Origin: SB15 sp964639245
GTDB taxonomy: Bacteria; Chloroflexota; Anaerolineae; Aggregatilineales; J027
Assembly (NCBI GenBank): GCA_964639245.1
Contig: CAZXCU010000001.1
Span: 186,001 to 250,000, forward strand
DNA: 64,000 bases
Direction: 5' to 3'
Shown: one piece after another, positions 16,827-25,985 of the stretch
How positions within the stretch are numbered: the first letter of the stretch is position 1
Layout of the letters: every line of letters begins with the position of its first letter
Notes under the pieces: generated by a model
Seen by the model: only the letters and a program-made list of their open reading frames with translations
Told to the model about the DNA's origin: nothing
The model's database searches: none
Translations under genes and position numbers: made by a program

Positions 16827-17291
16827 ATGAATGAAGTGCTACAGGTCATTTCTGTTTTGATTGCGGCGCTGTGGTGGGGCGGCGTAGTCACATTCGACTT
16901 TATTTTTATCCCCGCCACTATGCGAACCCCCAATGTGCCAACAGAATTTCTGGTGGATGCCTATCGCAACGTCGGCAAATTATATGGCTATCTTCAACTC
17001 GGTTTGGGGATCCTTTTGCTGATTGCGGTCATCGCAGGTGGGGCGGAAATTAACGCGATAGTGATTGTGGTGTTTATGCTGCTGTTGACCTCGCTAGACA
17101 GCTTTTTGATAGAACCCGTCATGGCAAATTCGCGTAAAAAAGCTGGCGATGTTGCTGTTACGCCCCATGATGAACAGGAAGCTCAACTTGCCCAGCACCG
17201 CTACCGCCAATTGCAACTGTCTTACTATGCGGTGGATGTGTTCAAAATTATCTTTGGTGGGGTGTTGTTGGCGCTTCTGGTCACAGCATAA
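16827..17291 (+). CDS. small membrane protein, DUF4149-like
   Basis: A 154-residue protein with four predicted membrane helices (about 5-27, 52-70, 72-92 and 133-152). It opens with LIAALWWGGVVTFDFIFIP, the Trp-Gly-Gly pattern of DUF4149/CopD-like proteins, and has a charged cytoplasmic loop (residues 96-130). No enzyme motif is visible. GGAC lies 8 bases before the ATG. It follows the debranching enzyme by 67 bases and could be read from the same transcript. Confidence 0.7.
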   Translation: MNEVLQVISVLIAALWWGGVVTFDFIFIPATMRTPNVPTEFLVDAYRNVGKLYGYLQLGLGILLLIAVIAGGAEINAIVIVVFMLLLTSLDSFLIEPVMANSRKKAGDVAVTPHDEQEAQLAQHRYRQLQLSYYAVDVFKIIFGGVLLALLVTA

Positions 17292-17426
17292 GTTTTTAAC
17301 AAAACGAGGGGCTTATGCCCCTTGCCTGCTGCTTTGCGCTAGTGTGTTATAACCCTGTAAGAAATATCCTCTATAACTAATCTTTAAACCGTTGTTTACT
17401 CGTTTTTAGGATTCATGGAGTATGAT

Positions 17427-17813
17427 ATGGAAGTTTTGGCCTGTAAATTGCAGGATTTACAGTGGAATAAACCGCGCTGCCTGAGCCTTGAAGGCGTGGA
17501 TGTGTTTATTGTGCGAAATGCGGAAGGTGTGTTCGCCATCCAGAATCGCTGTGGACACATGAGCGCCCCGCTTCACATGGGTGATTACACGGATGGGTTG
17601 GTGGTGTGCGGTTTACATGGGGCTGGTTTCCGTGTCACCGATGGGGGTGTTGAATGGGAAGCCATCATTCCCCCGCCAATTTCCGAGTATCGTGCCAGCG
17701 AAAATCCGCGCATACGACACTTTGGGGAATTGATTGAGGCCGTCGAAACACTGCCCGTCAAAGCCTATCCTGTCGTGGTGCGTGATGGGCTGGTGTATCT
17801 TCAGATGGAGTAA
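17427..17813 (+). CDS. Rieske [2Fe-2S] ferredoxin-like protein
   Basis: A 128-residue soluble protein with the Rieske ligands: Cys-Gly-His in NRCGHMSAPLHMG and Cys-x-x-His in VVCGLHGAGF. This spacing matches the short ferredoxins that supply electrons to oxygenases, as opposed to the disulfide-linked bc1 type. ATG at 17427 has GGAG 6 bases upstream; an ATG four codons earlier would place that site inside the coding region. The next gene begins 5 bases after the stop, so the two form an operon, but no oxygenase is in the window. Confidence 0.85.
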   Translation: MEVLACKLQDLQWNKPRCLSLEGVDVFIVRNAEGVFAIQNRCGHMSAPLHMGDYTDGLVVCGLHGAGFRVTDGGVEWEAIIPPPISEYRASENPRIRHFGELIEAVETLPVKAYPVVVRDGLVYLQME

Positions 17814-17817
17814 CTTT

Positions 17818-18375
17818 TTGCAAGTCGTTAGTGATATTCATGAACTGAGCGCCCTGATGCACACCCACCAGATTGATTTGTCGTTGTGGGGGCATGGCAC
17901 CGCCAAGTCGTTGGATGATTTGTGGCGCGAGATTTCCGCAGGTGAAATTCATATGCAAACCAATCCTTTTCGCCGGGTGTTAAAAGGGGTGGTGTCCGTT
18001 ATCATCCGTCAGGGGGATAAGGTGTTGGTGGAACACGAACAAATTCTCGCCGATGGTCGCCGCCGCCACCGCGACATTTTGCCGTCCGAAAAAATGAAGG
18101 CAGGCGAATCGTACATCGAAGCGGCGCTGCGCTGTGTGTATGAAGAACTGCATGTGCCGGCGAAGTGTGCCGAAGTTTTAAAATCGACCTATCAGCAAAG
18201 ACATGAATTTCGTCAATCTGGCTCGTATCCGGGACTGTTAAGCGAATATATTGTCCATTCTGTAGAAGTGAAGGTCACTGGGTTGCCAGAAACTGACTTT
18301 TGGACAGCCGAACATAACGCCCAAGAAGGCAAACACCACTGGGTTTGGAAAGCTGCTGCCTTATACATGAAATAG
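17818..18375 (+). CDS. Nudix-fold protein with degenerate Nudix box
   Basis: A 185-residue protein starting at TTG (GGAG seven bases upstream, inside the end of the Rieske gene). It opens with HELSALMHTHQIDLSLWG and GTAKSLDDLWREISAGE, a conserved lead-in found before some plant and bacterial Nudix-like domains. The box region reads GESYIEAALRCVYEELHV: the family RExxEE is RCVYEE, so one metal-binding Glu is Cys. Catalysis is therefore doubtful and a ligand-binding role is possible. It is cotranscribed with the Rieske protein. Confidence 0.7.
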   Translation: MQVVSDIHELSALMHTHQIDLSLWGHGTAKSLDDLWREISAGEIHMQTNPFRRVLKGVVSVIIRQGDKVLVEHEQILADGRRRHRDILPSEKMKAGESYIEAALRCVYEELHVPAKCAEVLKSTYQQRHEFRQSGSYPGLLSEYIVHSVEVKVTGLPETDFWTAEHNAQEGKHHWVWKAAALYMK

Positions 18376-18376
18376 T

Positions 18377-19753
18377 TTACTTTAACGGTTCGAGTTTGCC
18401 TAGCAAAGTCGGCAAAAGTTCGCTCACCGTCGGGTGGATATGCACTGCATTTTGCATGACCGTATAGGGTGCATCGGCGTACATCAAATCCGTAATGGCG
18501 TGAATCACCTCATCGCCTTCAATCCCTAAAATGGCGGCTCCCAAAAAGCGCTCGGTATCTTTATCCACCAAGACTTTCATAAACCCCTGTGTTTCATCCC
18601 GTTCCAATGCCCGTCCGACCTGACTCATTGGCATTTTTGCTATGAGGACACTTTTCCCCGACTCACGGGCTTGTTTTTCTGTCATGCCAACTCTGCCCAA
18701 GGGCGGGTCAATGAACAGCGCATAGGTTTCATAGCGGTCTGTGACTTGGCGCTTTTTGCCATCAAACAGATTGGCGGCGACAATTTCAAAATCATTCCAA
18801 GAAGTGTGGGTAAATTGGCCTTTGCCGTTGACATCTCCCGTTGCCCAAATACCGGCCATGCTGGTTTCTAGCTGGTCATTGGTGTTGATGTAGCCGCGTG
18901 GATTAACTGCCACACCTGTTTTGTCGAGATTCAATTGGTCAGAATTGGGCAGTCGTCCCACCGCCAGCAAAAGGTGTGACCCTTCAATCGGCGGCAGTTG
19001 AAAATCGCAGTTGGCACGGACAGCAATTTTCTCGCCTTGCTTTTCAAACCCGATGCACTCCGCGTTGAGATGCACGCGAATCCCTTCATTTTCCAGAATT
19101 TTTTGGATTTCTTTGGAGGTGTCAGTGTCTTCGCGGTTGGCGAGATGGCTTTTCATCTCCACAATCGTTACTTCACTCCCCAAACGGCGGAAAACCTGAG
19201 CAAATTCAAGTCCAATATAACTCCCACCAATCACGATTAAATGTTGTGGCACAAAATCGAGTTCCAAAATGTTTTTGTTGGTGAGGTAGTCAATCTGGTC
19301 TAGGCCATCCAATGCAGGAATGCGTTCTCGTGTGCCTGTGTTAATGATGATTTTATCGGCTTGCAGCGTGCGGTCATTCACGCGGACGGTTTTTTCGCCT
19401 ATAAATTCTGCCATGCCAAAAATGAGTTCTAAGTTGTCGAGATTTCCAAGCCAATTTTGCAGGCTGTTCCGCGAACGGTTGATTTGCGCCTCCACCCGTG
19501 CTTTGACCTTTTTCATATCAATTTGAACGGGACTAACAATTACGCCGTAATCGCTGGCGCGGCGTGCCATGTGTGCGACGCGGGCACTAGCGACTAGGGT
19601 TTTGGTCGGGGTGCAGCCGTAGTTGACGCAACTGCCGCCCAGATGGTCTTTTTCGATGAGGGCGGTTTTGTAGCCCTCTTTGGCGAACTTAGCAGCAAGC
19701 GATGGCCCAGACTGACCTGCCCCGATAATAATTGCATCGAATTTTTCAGTCAT
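18377..19753 (-). CDS. FAD-dependent pyridine nucleotide-disulfide oxidoreductase (mercuric reductase-like)
   Basis: A 458-residue class I flavoprotein disulfide reductase. The FAD-binding motif is IIIGAGQSGPSLAAKFA (8-24), the redox-active pair is C42/C47 in GGSCVNYGCTPTK, the second Rossmann motif is VIGGSYIGLEFAQVFRRLG, and the C-terminal active-site His is in VHIHPTVSELLP. It lacks the N-terminal HMA domain and the C-terminal Cys pair needed for true mercuric reductases, so the substrate is unknown. It could also be an unusual dihydrolipoyl dehydrogenase relative. GGAG precedes the ATG; a GCTTGT/ACAAGC dyad lies at 19786-19805 upstream. Confidence 0.88.
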   Translation of the reverse strand: MTEKFDAIIIGAGQSGPSLAAKFAKEGYKTALIEKDHLGGSCVNYGCTPTKTLVASARVAHMARRASDYGVIVSPVQIDMKKVKARVEAQINRSRNSLQNWLGNLDNLELIFGMAEFIGEKTVRVNDRTLQADKIIINTGTRERIPALDGLDQIDYLTNKNILELDFVPQHLIVIGGSYIGLEFAQVFRRLGSEVTIVEMKSHLANREDTDTSKEIQKILENEGIRVHLNAECIGFEKQGEKIAVRANCDFQLPPIEGSHLLLAVGRLPNSDQLNLDKTGVAVNPRGYINTNDQLETSMAGIWATGDVNGKGQFTHTSWNDFEIVAANLFDGKKRQVTDRYETYALFIDPPLGRVGMTEKQARESGKSVLIAKMPMSQVGRALERDETQGFMKVLVDKDTERFLGAAILGIEGDEVIHAITDLMYADAPYTVMQNAVHIHPTVSELLPTLLGKLEPLK

Positions 19754-19869
19754 GTCATTTGCTCCATGTTTAGGAAGAATATAACGCTTGTGGATGAGGA
19801 CAAGCTAACCTACGTTTGTCTTAAAATCTGTAATAGGTCAGATTAAAAATGAGCATCGTGAATCACGGT

Positions 19870-19944
19870 ATTCCCACACTTTGAGTTACAATAAATTTAT
19901 TTCTGTAATGGTGTCAACGCTCATTGTCAGAAAAGCGTGGGAAT
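19870..19944. repeat. 75-bp unit bounded by 13-bp inverted repeats
   Basis: ATTCCCACACTTT (19870-19882) and AAAGCGTGGGAAT (19932-19944) match at 12 of 13 positions in inverted orientation. They enclose AT-rich sequence in an intergenic region without a gene. Could be a small non-autonomous element or a regulatory dyad. Confidence 0.4.
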
Positions 19945-20006
19945 TGACAAATTTATTACAAAATATGCTTTAAGGTGCAACTTCAGCATTTTGTGCTGGA
20001 CTCAGG

Positions 20007-20981
20007 TTAATTGATTGTAATTCTTGGATTTAGCACCCCATACAGCAAATCCGCCGCGAAATTGGCGACCAGAATCACGCTCACTGTCACCATCACCACC
20101 GCTTGAATAACGGGCAAATCGCGCCGTTCAATGGCGGTAATGAGTAAACTGCCCAAGCCGGGATAGCCAAAGACAAATTCAATCACCACCAATCCGCTAA
20201 CCAGCCAGCCGGTGCTAATCGCAATCACAGTAATGGTGGGCAACAGGGCGTTGCGTAAAACATGTTTCACAATCACCTGATGGTAAGGCAAGCCCTTGAG
20301 AACGGCAGTACGCACATACTCGCTTTTCATTTCCTCAATTACCCCTGCACGGGTCAAACGCGCAATGTAGGCCAGCAAAACCAATGTGGCGGCAATCGCG
20401 GGCAGCCATAAACTGGGCAAGGCTTCCCGAAATGAGGTATCGGCACTGATGGCAGAACTGGCAGGAAACCAACCGATTTTCTTGGCGAGTGGATTGTCAG
20501 CCCATTTCAACGCGACGGTATTGACTAAAAATATCCCGGTCACAAATTCGGGCAAACTCACCACCGACAAGGACAACACCGAAATCATGTTATCAGGCAA
20601 TTTGCCTTCGGTTAGTCCGGCAATTACCCCAAGCAAAATCGAAATTGGCACGGCAATTAGCAGCGAGACCGCGCCCAACCGCCCCGAATTGACCAGACGT
20701 TGCACGACCAATTCCCGAATATCCTGCCCGCGAAAGGCAAAGGACTCGCCCCAATCGCCTTGGATAAAATCTGTGACCCATGTAAGGTACTGCATGGGAA
20801 GCGGGTCATTTAAACCGAGTTCTTGTCGCTTGGCCTCAACCTGTGCTTCGGAAGCCTCCCTGCCTAGAATCACCCGTGCTACATCGCCGGGAAGGACACG
20901 CACCAGCAGAAAAATCATTAACGAGGTTAGCCCAAGGGTGATTAGAAAAAATACTACACGCCGCACGATGAATCGTCCCAT
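20007..20981 (-). CDS. ABC transporter permease, DppB/OppB type
   Basis: A 324-residue inner-membrane permease of the peptide/nickel group. It starts with RRVVFFLITLGLTSLMIFLLVRVLPGD, has six predicted membrane helices and the EAA-type loop EMKSEYVRTAVLKGLPYHQV followed by RNALLPTITVIA. It pairs with the DppC-type permease encoded two genes upstream. It is the last gene of the operon and begins directly at the stop of the ATPase gene. Confidence 0.92.
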   Translation of the reverse strand: MGRFIVRRVVFFLITLGLTSLMIFLLVRVLPGDVARVILGREASEAQVEAKRQELGLNDPLPMQYLTWVTDFIQGDWGESFAFRGQDIRELVVQRLVNSGRLGAVSLLIAVPISILLGVIAGLTEGKLPDNMISVLSLSVVSLPEFVTGIFLVNTVALKWADNPLAKKIGWFPASSAISADTSFREALPSLWLPAIAATLVLLAYIARLTRAGVIEEMKSEYVRTAVLKGLPYHQVIVKHVLRNALLPTITVIAISTGWLVSGLVVIEFVFGYPGLGSLLITAIERRDLPVIQAVVMVTVSVILVANFAADLLYGVLNPRITIN

Positions 20982-23045
20982 TTAGCCGATGCCCTCTCCG
21001 ATATTTTTCTGTAAGGCGGTGAGTTCTTCGAGTGGAATGTGACATTTGATGAAATGTCCTTCGCCATCATCACGCCAAGGTGGGTCTTGTTGTTCGCAAA
21101 TGGCCCCGATTTTGTGCGGACAGCGGGTATGAAAACGGCAGCCCGTCGGTAAATGGCGCGGACTGGGAATTTCGCCCTGCAAGCGAATCCGCTGCGATTC
21201 ATGGGTGGGGTCAGGGATGGGAATAGCGGAAATAAGCGCTTCGGTATAGGGATGAAACGGCGGTTTGAATAAATCGCGCCCGTAACCGACTTCAAACAAC
21301 TGCCCCAGATACATCACCGCAATATAATCCGCCAGATAACCCACCACGGCTAAATCGTGCGAGATGAATAAATAGGCGGTGTCGCGTTCTTCTTGCAGCC
21401 GTGCCAGCAAATTCAGTACCGCCGCCTGTACGGACACATCCAGCGCCGAAACGGGTTCATCACAGATAATCAACGCGGGGTCAGAGGCAAATGCCCGCGC
21501 AATGGCGACTCGTTGTTTTTCCCCGCCGCTGAGTTCATTCGGAAAACGCAGCGCGTATTCTTCCCGCAAATTAACCGCCCGCAGCAGGCGACAAACTTCC
21601 TGCTCTGCCGCCGCCCGACTCAACCCCGCCAATTTCATCAAAGGACGGCGAATCTGCTGCCCGATGGTTAAATAGGGGTTGAGTGAATTTTGCGGATTTT
21701 GAAAGACCATTTGCAATTTTGCCAGCACATCGGGGCTGCGTTCGCGTACATTGTTGCGAATTTGGAGCTTCATAAATTCGATTTCGCCCTCGGTGCGTTC
21801 TTCAAGCCCAATCATCAAGCGTGAGAGGGTGGTTTTGCCGCTGCCGCTTTCGCCCACCAGCCCCAATGTCCGCCCCTGTTGAATCCCCAAATTGACTCCA
21901 TCCACAGCCCGAACAGGTTGGGTTTTTTTGCCCCGTAGTATATCCCGCAAACGACGGCTCACAGGAAAATGCTTGGTCAAATGGGTCACTTTGAGCAGGG
22001 ACTCGCGTTCCAAATTTTCAATATTTTTTACCCCCGCCTGAAAATCCTGTTCAATTGAAATTTCCCCTGCCACAATTTCCCGCCAGCGATGGCAGCGTAC
22101 CAGACGGTTATCCGGTGTATGTTCTAAGGGTGGTTTTTCGGCATGGCAAATCTCGATGGCAAGCGGACAACGCGGCGCAAAAACACATCCTTTCGGTAAA
22201 TTTTTGAGCGAAGGGGGACTGCCCTCAATGGATTGCAGCGAAACTTGCCGTTTGGACTGGCCTACTTTGGGAATACTATTCATGAGGCCAATGGTATAGG
22301 GGTGAATGGGGCGGGCAAATAAATTTTCGACCCCGCCATCTGCCATGATTTCCCCCGCGTACATGACCACGACCTTATCACAAACCTGCGCGACCACACC
22401 TAAATTGTGGGTGATATAAACGGCGGTGGCTTGCATATCATCAATCAAGGCACGGATTAAATCTAAAATCACCGCTTCCGTGGTGACATCCAGTCCGGTG
22501 GTCGGTTCATCCAGAATCAAAAGCTGGGGTTGGGTGATGAGTGCCATCGCAATGACCACGCGCTGCTGCATCCCGCCGCTCATTTCATGCGGATAGCGAT
22601 TGGCGACATTTTCGGGGTCGGCTAACTGGACTTTTTTGAACATGTCGAGCGTGGCTTGGTGCGCTTGCTGGCGATTCATGCCCATTTGCTGCCGGGCAAT
22701 TTCCGCAACCTGTTCGCCCACTTTAATCGAGGGATTCAGGGCTGCCGATGGATTTTGGGGGACAAGTTTGATTTTTGTTCCCCACAACGCCCGCATTGCT
22801 GCCCGATTTTTGGTGGTCAACTCCTCTCCATCAAACAGAATTTGGCTGCTTTTCTCGATACGCCCATTGGCAGGTAGGTAGCCCATGATGGCGGTGGCGA
22901 TGGTGGATTTGCCCGACCCGGATTCGCCGACCACCCCGCAAATTTCCCCCGCTTTGACCTGCACATGAAAATCCCGTACTGCCTGAATCCAGCGCCCGTT
23001 GACCTGATAACTCACATTGAGATTGTTGACTTGAAGCAGTGTCAT
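20982..23045 (-). CDS. ABC transporter ATPase with two fused nucleotide-binding domains (DppD-DppF type)
   Basis: A 687-residue fusion. NBD1: Walker A GESGSGKST, signature MSGGMQQRV, Walker B LLILDEPTTGLD. NBD2: Walker A GESGSGKTT, signature LSGGEKQRV, Walker B LIICDEPVSALD. Each half is followed by an oligopeptide-transporter C-terminal domain with the Cys pattern CVFAPRCPLAIEIC and CRFHTRCPHKIGAIC. It powers import by the two flanking permeases. Start: ATG at 23045 is 2 bases after the stop of the upstream permease gene; a longer in-frame start lies inside that gene. Confidence 0.93.
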   Translation of the reverse strand: MTLLQVNNLNVSYQVNGRWIQAVRDFHVQVKAGEICGVVGESGSGKSTIATAIMGYLPANGRIEKSSQILFDGEELTTKNRAAMRALWGTKIKLVPQNPSAALNPSIKVGEQVAEIARQQMGMNRQQAHQATLDMFKKVQLADPENVANRYPHEMSGGMQQRVVIAMALITQPQLLILDEPTTGLDVTTEAVILDLIRALIDDMQATAVYITHNLGVVAQVCDKVVVMYAGEIMADGGVENLFARPIHPYTIGLMNSIPKVGQSKRQVSLQSIEGSPPSLKNLPKGCVFAPRCPLAIEICHAEKPPLEHTPDNRLVRCHRWREIVAGEISIEQDFQAGVKNIENLERESLLKVTHLTKHFPVSRRLRDILRGKKTQPVRAVDGVNLGIQQGRTLGLVGESGSGKTTLSRLMIGLEERTEGEIEFMKLQIRNNVRERSPDVLAKLQMVFQNPQNSLNPYLTIGQQIRRPLMKLAGLSRAAAEQEVCRLLRAVNLREEYALRFPNELSGGEKQRVAIARAFASDPALIICDEPVSALDVSVQAAVLNLLARLQEERDTAYLFISHDLAVVGYLADYIAVMYLGQLFEVGYGRDLFKPPFHPYTEALISAIPIPDPTHESQRIRLQGEIPSPRHLPTGCRFHTRCPHKIGAICEQQDPPWRDDGEGHFIKCHIPLEELTALQKNIGEGIG

Positions 23046-23047
23046 GA

Positions 23048-24001
23048 TTAGCCGCTTTTCTGCACAATGCGTTTGATGCCATCTGACATGAGATTTACCC
23101 CCACGACCAGCAGTGCGATTGCTCCCGCCGGATATTCCAGCGCCCACGGGGTTAGCGCGTACAGTCCGCCGCGATTCTCACTGACCATCAAACCCCAATC
23201 CGGCGAAGGCGGCCTTGCGCCAAAACCCAAAAATCCAAGTGAAGCGACCAAAAATATCGCGTAAGAAAAACGCAGAGAGGCTTCCACCACAACGGTTGGA
23301 ATCACTGATGGCAAAATCTCGCGGAAAATGATGTAAAAAGGCGATTCCCCGCGAATCTGGGCAGCTTCTACAAATTGGCGCGATTTAATTTCGAGCGTGG
23401 TGCTGCGCGTGACCCGTGCCACAATCGGTACATACAAAATCGCAATGACGATGAGTACCGCGTTATCCGCCAGATTCGACTGCCAACTGTTCGGTTCAAA
23501 ATTCATGCTGCGAATAATCCCGATGATAACCAATGCCAGCAGTAACGCCGGAATCGCCAGCATCGCGTCAATCACCCGTCCCAAGATTTCATCCACCCAC
23601 CCGCCTTGATACCCCATGAACAAACCGAGCGCTGTACCAAGCATTACGGCAATGAACGTTCCCAACCCGGCTGCCTGAAAAATGCTCCGCGTGCCTAAAA
23701 TCACACGGCTGAACACGTCCCGTCCCAAGCGGTCTGTTCCAAAGGGATACTCACCTAACCTTAAGTTTTGCAAGCTAAGGGTGGGTTGTTCCTGGCTCGG
23801 ATTTTTTTGATCGTTGGCATCGGGGTGGGGTGCAAGTTGCGTCCCGAAAAGGGCTAACAAGAAAAAAAACACCACAATGGTTGTCCCAATGGCGCTGAAG
23901 GGACGGCGGTACAATTCCCGCAAAAAGTTGATGATGCTTTGGGTAGAGCGCTTTAGCCCTATTTGTGCTGGGAGTTGCGTGACGGGTTCAGTGGCTTGCA
24001 T
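23048..24001 (-). CDS. ABC transporter permease, DppC/OppC type
   Basis: A 317-residue permease with an N-terminal helix (FSAIGTTIVVFFFLLALFGTQLAP), the OppC-type LRLGEYPFGTDRLGRDVFSR segment and the EAA loop RQFVEAAQIRGESPFYIIFREILPSVIPT. First gene of the operon. No solute-binding protein gene is found beside it; the preceding gene is aspartate kinase, ended by its own terminator. AGGA lies 9 bases before the ATG. Confidence 0.92.
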   Translation of the reverse strand: MQATEPVTQLPAQIGLKRSTQSIINFLRELYRRPFSAIGTTIVVFFFLLALFGTQLAPHPDANDQKNPSQEQPTLSLQNLRLGEYPFGTDRLGRDVFSRVILGTRSIFQAAGLGTFIAVMLGTALGLFMGYQGGWVDEILGRVIDAMLAIPALLLALVIIGIIRSMNFEPNSWQSNLADNAVLIVIAILYVPIVARVTRSTTLEIKSRQFVEAAQIRGESPFYIIFREILPSVIPTVVVEASLRFSYAIFLVASLGFLGFGARPPSPDWGLMVSENRGGLYALTPWALEYPAGAIALLVVGVNLMSDGIKRIVQKSG

Positions 24002-24024
24002 GGGGCTGTCCTAATAATTAGAAA

Positions 24025-24040
24025 GGCTCATGGTTGAGCC
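24025..24040. repeat. leader hairpin GGCTCA-N4-TGAGCC
   Basis: Perfect six-base arms 24 bases upstream of the DppC-type permease start. It would form in the leader of the transporter mRNA. Its sequence echoes the arms of the lysC terminator 55 bases away. Confidence 0.35.
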
Positions 24041-24076
24041 ACGGTGAGATCTAAAATAGGTCGCTTGTGAACAAGT

Positions 24077-24104
24077 AAAAACGAGCCTTCAAATAAGAAG
24101 GCTC
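24077..24104 (-). terminator. terminator of aspartate kinase gene
   Basis: GAGCCTTC (24083-24090) and GAAGGCTC (24097-24104) are perfect 8-base arms with a six-base loop, followed on the minus strand by TTTTT. Confidence 0.8.
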
Positions 24105-24190
24105 ATCCTAACAAGATATTACCACCAAGTTTCTTGGACTCCTAACCGATGCAGGAGAGGGTTTTTATTTTTGTTAAATTGATGGGTGAA

Positions 24191-25603
24191 TCATGCTTTG
24201 CCGTTTTGCACGAGATCATGTAGCACTTGGATGGCTTTCAGCGAATCGCTTTTTTCTACCACCATGCTCACACTGTATTCGGATGCTCCCTGTGCGATGA
24301 CCAATACGTTAATATGATGTTCACCCAATGCTCCGAAAATCCGCGCCGCTACGCCGGGTGTGCCACGCATCCCCGCGCCAACCGTTGTCACGATGACGAC
24401 TTCCGGCGCAATATCCACCCCACCCACGTCTTCACGCGCAATTTCGCGGGCAAGTTCGGTTTCAATGGCGGATTTGGCTTGTTGGCTCGTATTGGCGGGA
24501 ACAACAAAGCAAAAACTCTGTTCGGAGGAGGACTGGGCGAACATCAACATGCTGGCCCCTGCCCGTGCAACCGCCGTAAAAGTCCGCCCTGCAATGCCGG
24601 GAACACCGACCATCCCGCGTCCGAACACAGTCATCAAATGGACATCCTGCACCATCGTAATCGCCTTAATGGTGCCGGGAACGAGTTCCGGTTCAGGGCG
24701 CAGCAATGTTCCAGGATGCGAGGGGTTGAAGGTATTGAGGACGCGAATAGGCATTCCCATGTCCATCACAGGCAGAATCGTGCGGGGGTGCAGCACCTTC
24801 GCGCCAAAATAGGCCATTTCACTCACTTCACCGTAGCTTAATGTCCCGATGGTGCGGGCTTGGGGGGTGATGCGTGGGTCAGTTGTCATGACCCCATCCA
24901 CGTCCGTCCAAATCCACAATTCGTCAGAAGGCAGTGCCGCTGCAACAATCCCACCACTGTAATCACTGCCGCCGCGTCCTAAGGTGGTAATCGTGCCATT
25001 CGGGGTTGCTCCGATGAAACCAGTAATGATGGGCAGTCCGCCGCCTTCCACATAGGGACGAATTTTGGCCTGTACTTTTTCGCTAGTCGCTTCCATATCC
25101 GGTGCGGCATTTTGAAAATTATCATTCGTTACGACCAGATGATTCGAGTCAAAGGCTTGGGAGTCGTGACCAATGTCCTGTAAATAAGCTGCCAGCAGAC
25201 GGCAGGACAACCGTTCCCCGATGGAAGACACAACATCCATCCCACGCGGGGTGACTTCGCGCATAATACTAATGCTGTGGCACAGTTGTTCAAAGTCATC
25301 CAGAATGCTGCGAATTTCATCCACTAAACTTTCGCGGCGGTTGGCTGTCTGCACAAGAGCGCGGGCGGTTTCGGTATGACGCTGGTTCAACTGTACCGCT
25401 GCTTGTTTATAAGTAGCGACTTTCCCCTGTTCCGCATCGCGGGCAGACTGAATCAATAAATTGGTGACACCCGCCATCGCGCTAACCACCGACACAACTT
25501 GATGCCCCTGTTGGGCATTTTGCAAAATAATTTCTGCCACCTGTTTAATCGCATCGGCACTTCCCATCGAAGTCCCGCCAAATTTCATTGTAATTAAGCT
25601 CAT
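24191..25603 (-). CDS. lysC: aspartate kinase
   Basis: A 470-residue monofunctional aspartokinase that phosphorylates L-aspartate, first step towards threonine, methionine and (in many bacteria) lysine. The signature ITMKFGGTSMGS is at the N-terminus, with GRGGSDYSGG in the nucleotide-binding region. Two C-terminal ACT domains (about 315-470) contain VGVPGIAGRTFTAVARAGASM and GMRGTPGVAARIFGALGEHHINV, so feedback control by an amino acid is expected. I prefer ATG at 25603; an in-frame GTG four codons earlier is possible. As three LysW-pathway genes occur 5 kb away, this kinase probably feeds threonine and methionine. Confidence 0.94.
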   Translation of the reverse strand: MSLITMKFGGTSMGSADAIKQVAEIILQNAQQGHQVVSVVSAMAGVTNLLIQSARDAEQGKVATYKQAAVQLNQRHTETARALVQTANRRESLVDEIRSILDDFEQLCHSISIMREVTPRGMDVVSSIGERLSCRLLAAYLQDIGHDSQAFDSNHLVVTNDNFQNAAPDMEATSEKVQAKIRPYVEGGGLPIITGFIGATPNGTITTLGRGGSDYSGGIVAAALPSDELWIWTDVDGVMTTDPRITPQARTIGTLSYGEVSEMAYFGAKVLHPRTILPVMDMGMPIRVLNTFNPSHPGTLLRPEPELVPGTIKAITMVQDVHLMTVFGRGMVGVPGIAGRTFTAVARAGASMLMFAQSSSEQSFCFVVPANTSQQAKSAIETELAREIAREDVGGVDIAPEVVIVTTVGAGMRGTPGVAARIFGALGEHHINVLVIAQGASEYSVSMVVEKSDSLKAIQVLHDLVQNGKA

Positions 25604-25670
25604 GAACTTCCCCACTGGTGAATTTGGAGTAGCTTAACGAGTGGGGCAAAAACTGTCTATAGTCTGTCTG

Positions 25671-25699
25671 TTGTCTAGGGGCATTTCCTTCGCTAAAAT
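25671..25699 (+). promoter_or_regulatory. promoter of the 74-aa membrane protein gene
   Basis: TTGTCT, 17-base spacer, TAAAAT; predicted start near 25706, 30 bases before the ATG. The upstream stretch 25653-25677 repeats GTCT four times. Confidence 0.5.
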
Positions 25700-25735
25700 A
25701 GCAGCAACACACGCATAAGTTGAGGTAGTGGATTT

Positions 25736-25960
25736 ATGGATAAAACATCTCTGAACATCAAACGGGCGATGGTCTGGGGATTATCGTTCGGCACGGCGCT
25801 GATTTTGAGTCTCGCTTTGGTCTACGGCCCCGAACCCCTGCTGAATACGGACATCGGCACATATTCGATGAAATATTTCATCCTGACGGTGGTGCCGCTG
25901 GGTTTTATTTTCCTTGTGTGGGGCGATGCCCTGCTGGGAACAAAAATCCTGCCCGATTAA
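25736..25960 (+). CDS. small two-helix membrane protein, 74 aa
   Basis: Not recognised as a named family. Two membrane helices (about 10-31 and 46-64) flank a short polar loop (YGPEPLLNTDIGTYSMKY). A promoter and a terminator bracket it, which supports a real monocistronic gene. GAGG lies about 10 bases before the ATG. Confidence 0.65.
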   Translation: MDKTSLNIKRAMVWGLSFGTALILSLALVYGPEPLLNTDIGTYSMKYFILTVVPLGFIFLVWGDALLGTKILPD

Positions 25961-25985
25961 GGCTACCCCGCTCAATTTGTCATTG

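Noticed and set aside
18377..19753. True mercuric reductase (merA)
   Set aside because: The N-terminal HMA domain and C-terminal Cys pair are missing, and no merR, merT or merP is nearby.
19944..19972. TTGACA as a plus-strand promoter
   Set aside because: No acceptable -10 box at 15-19 bases and no plus-strand gene downstream.
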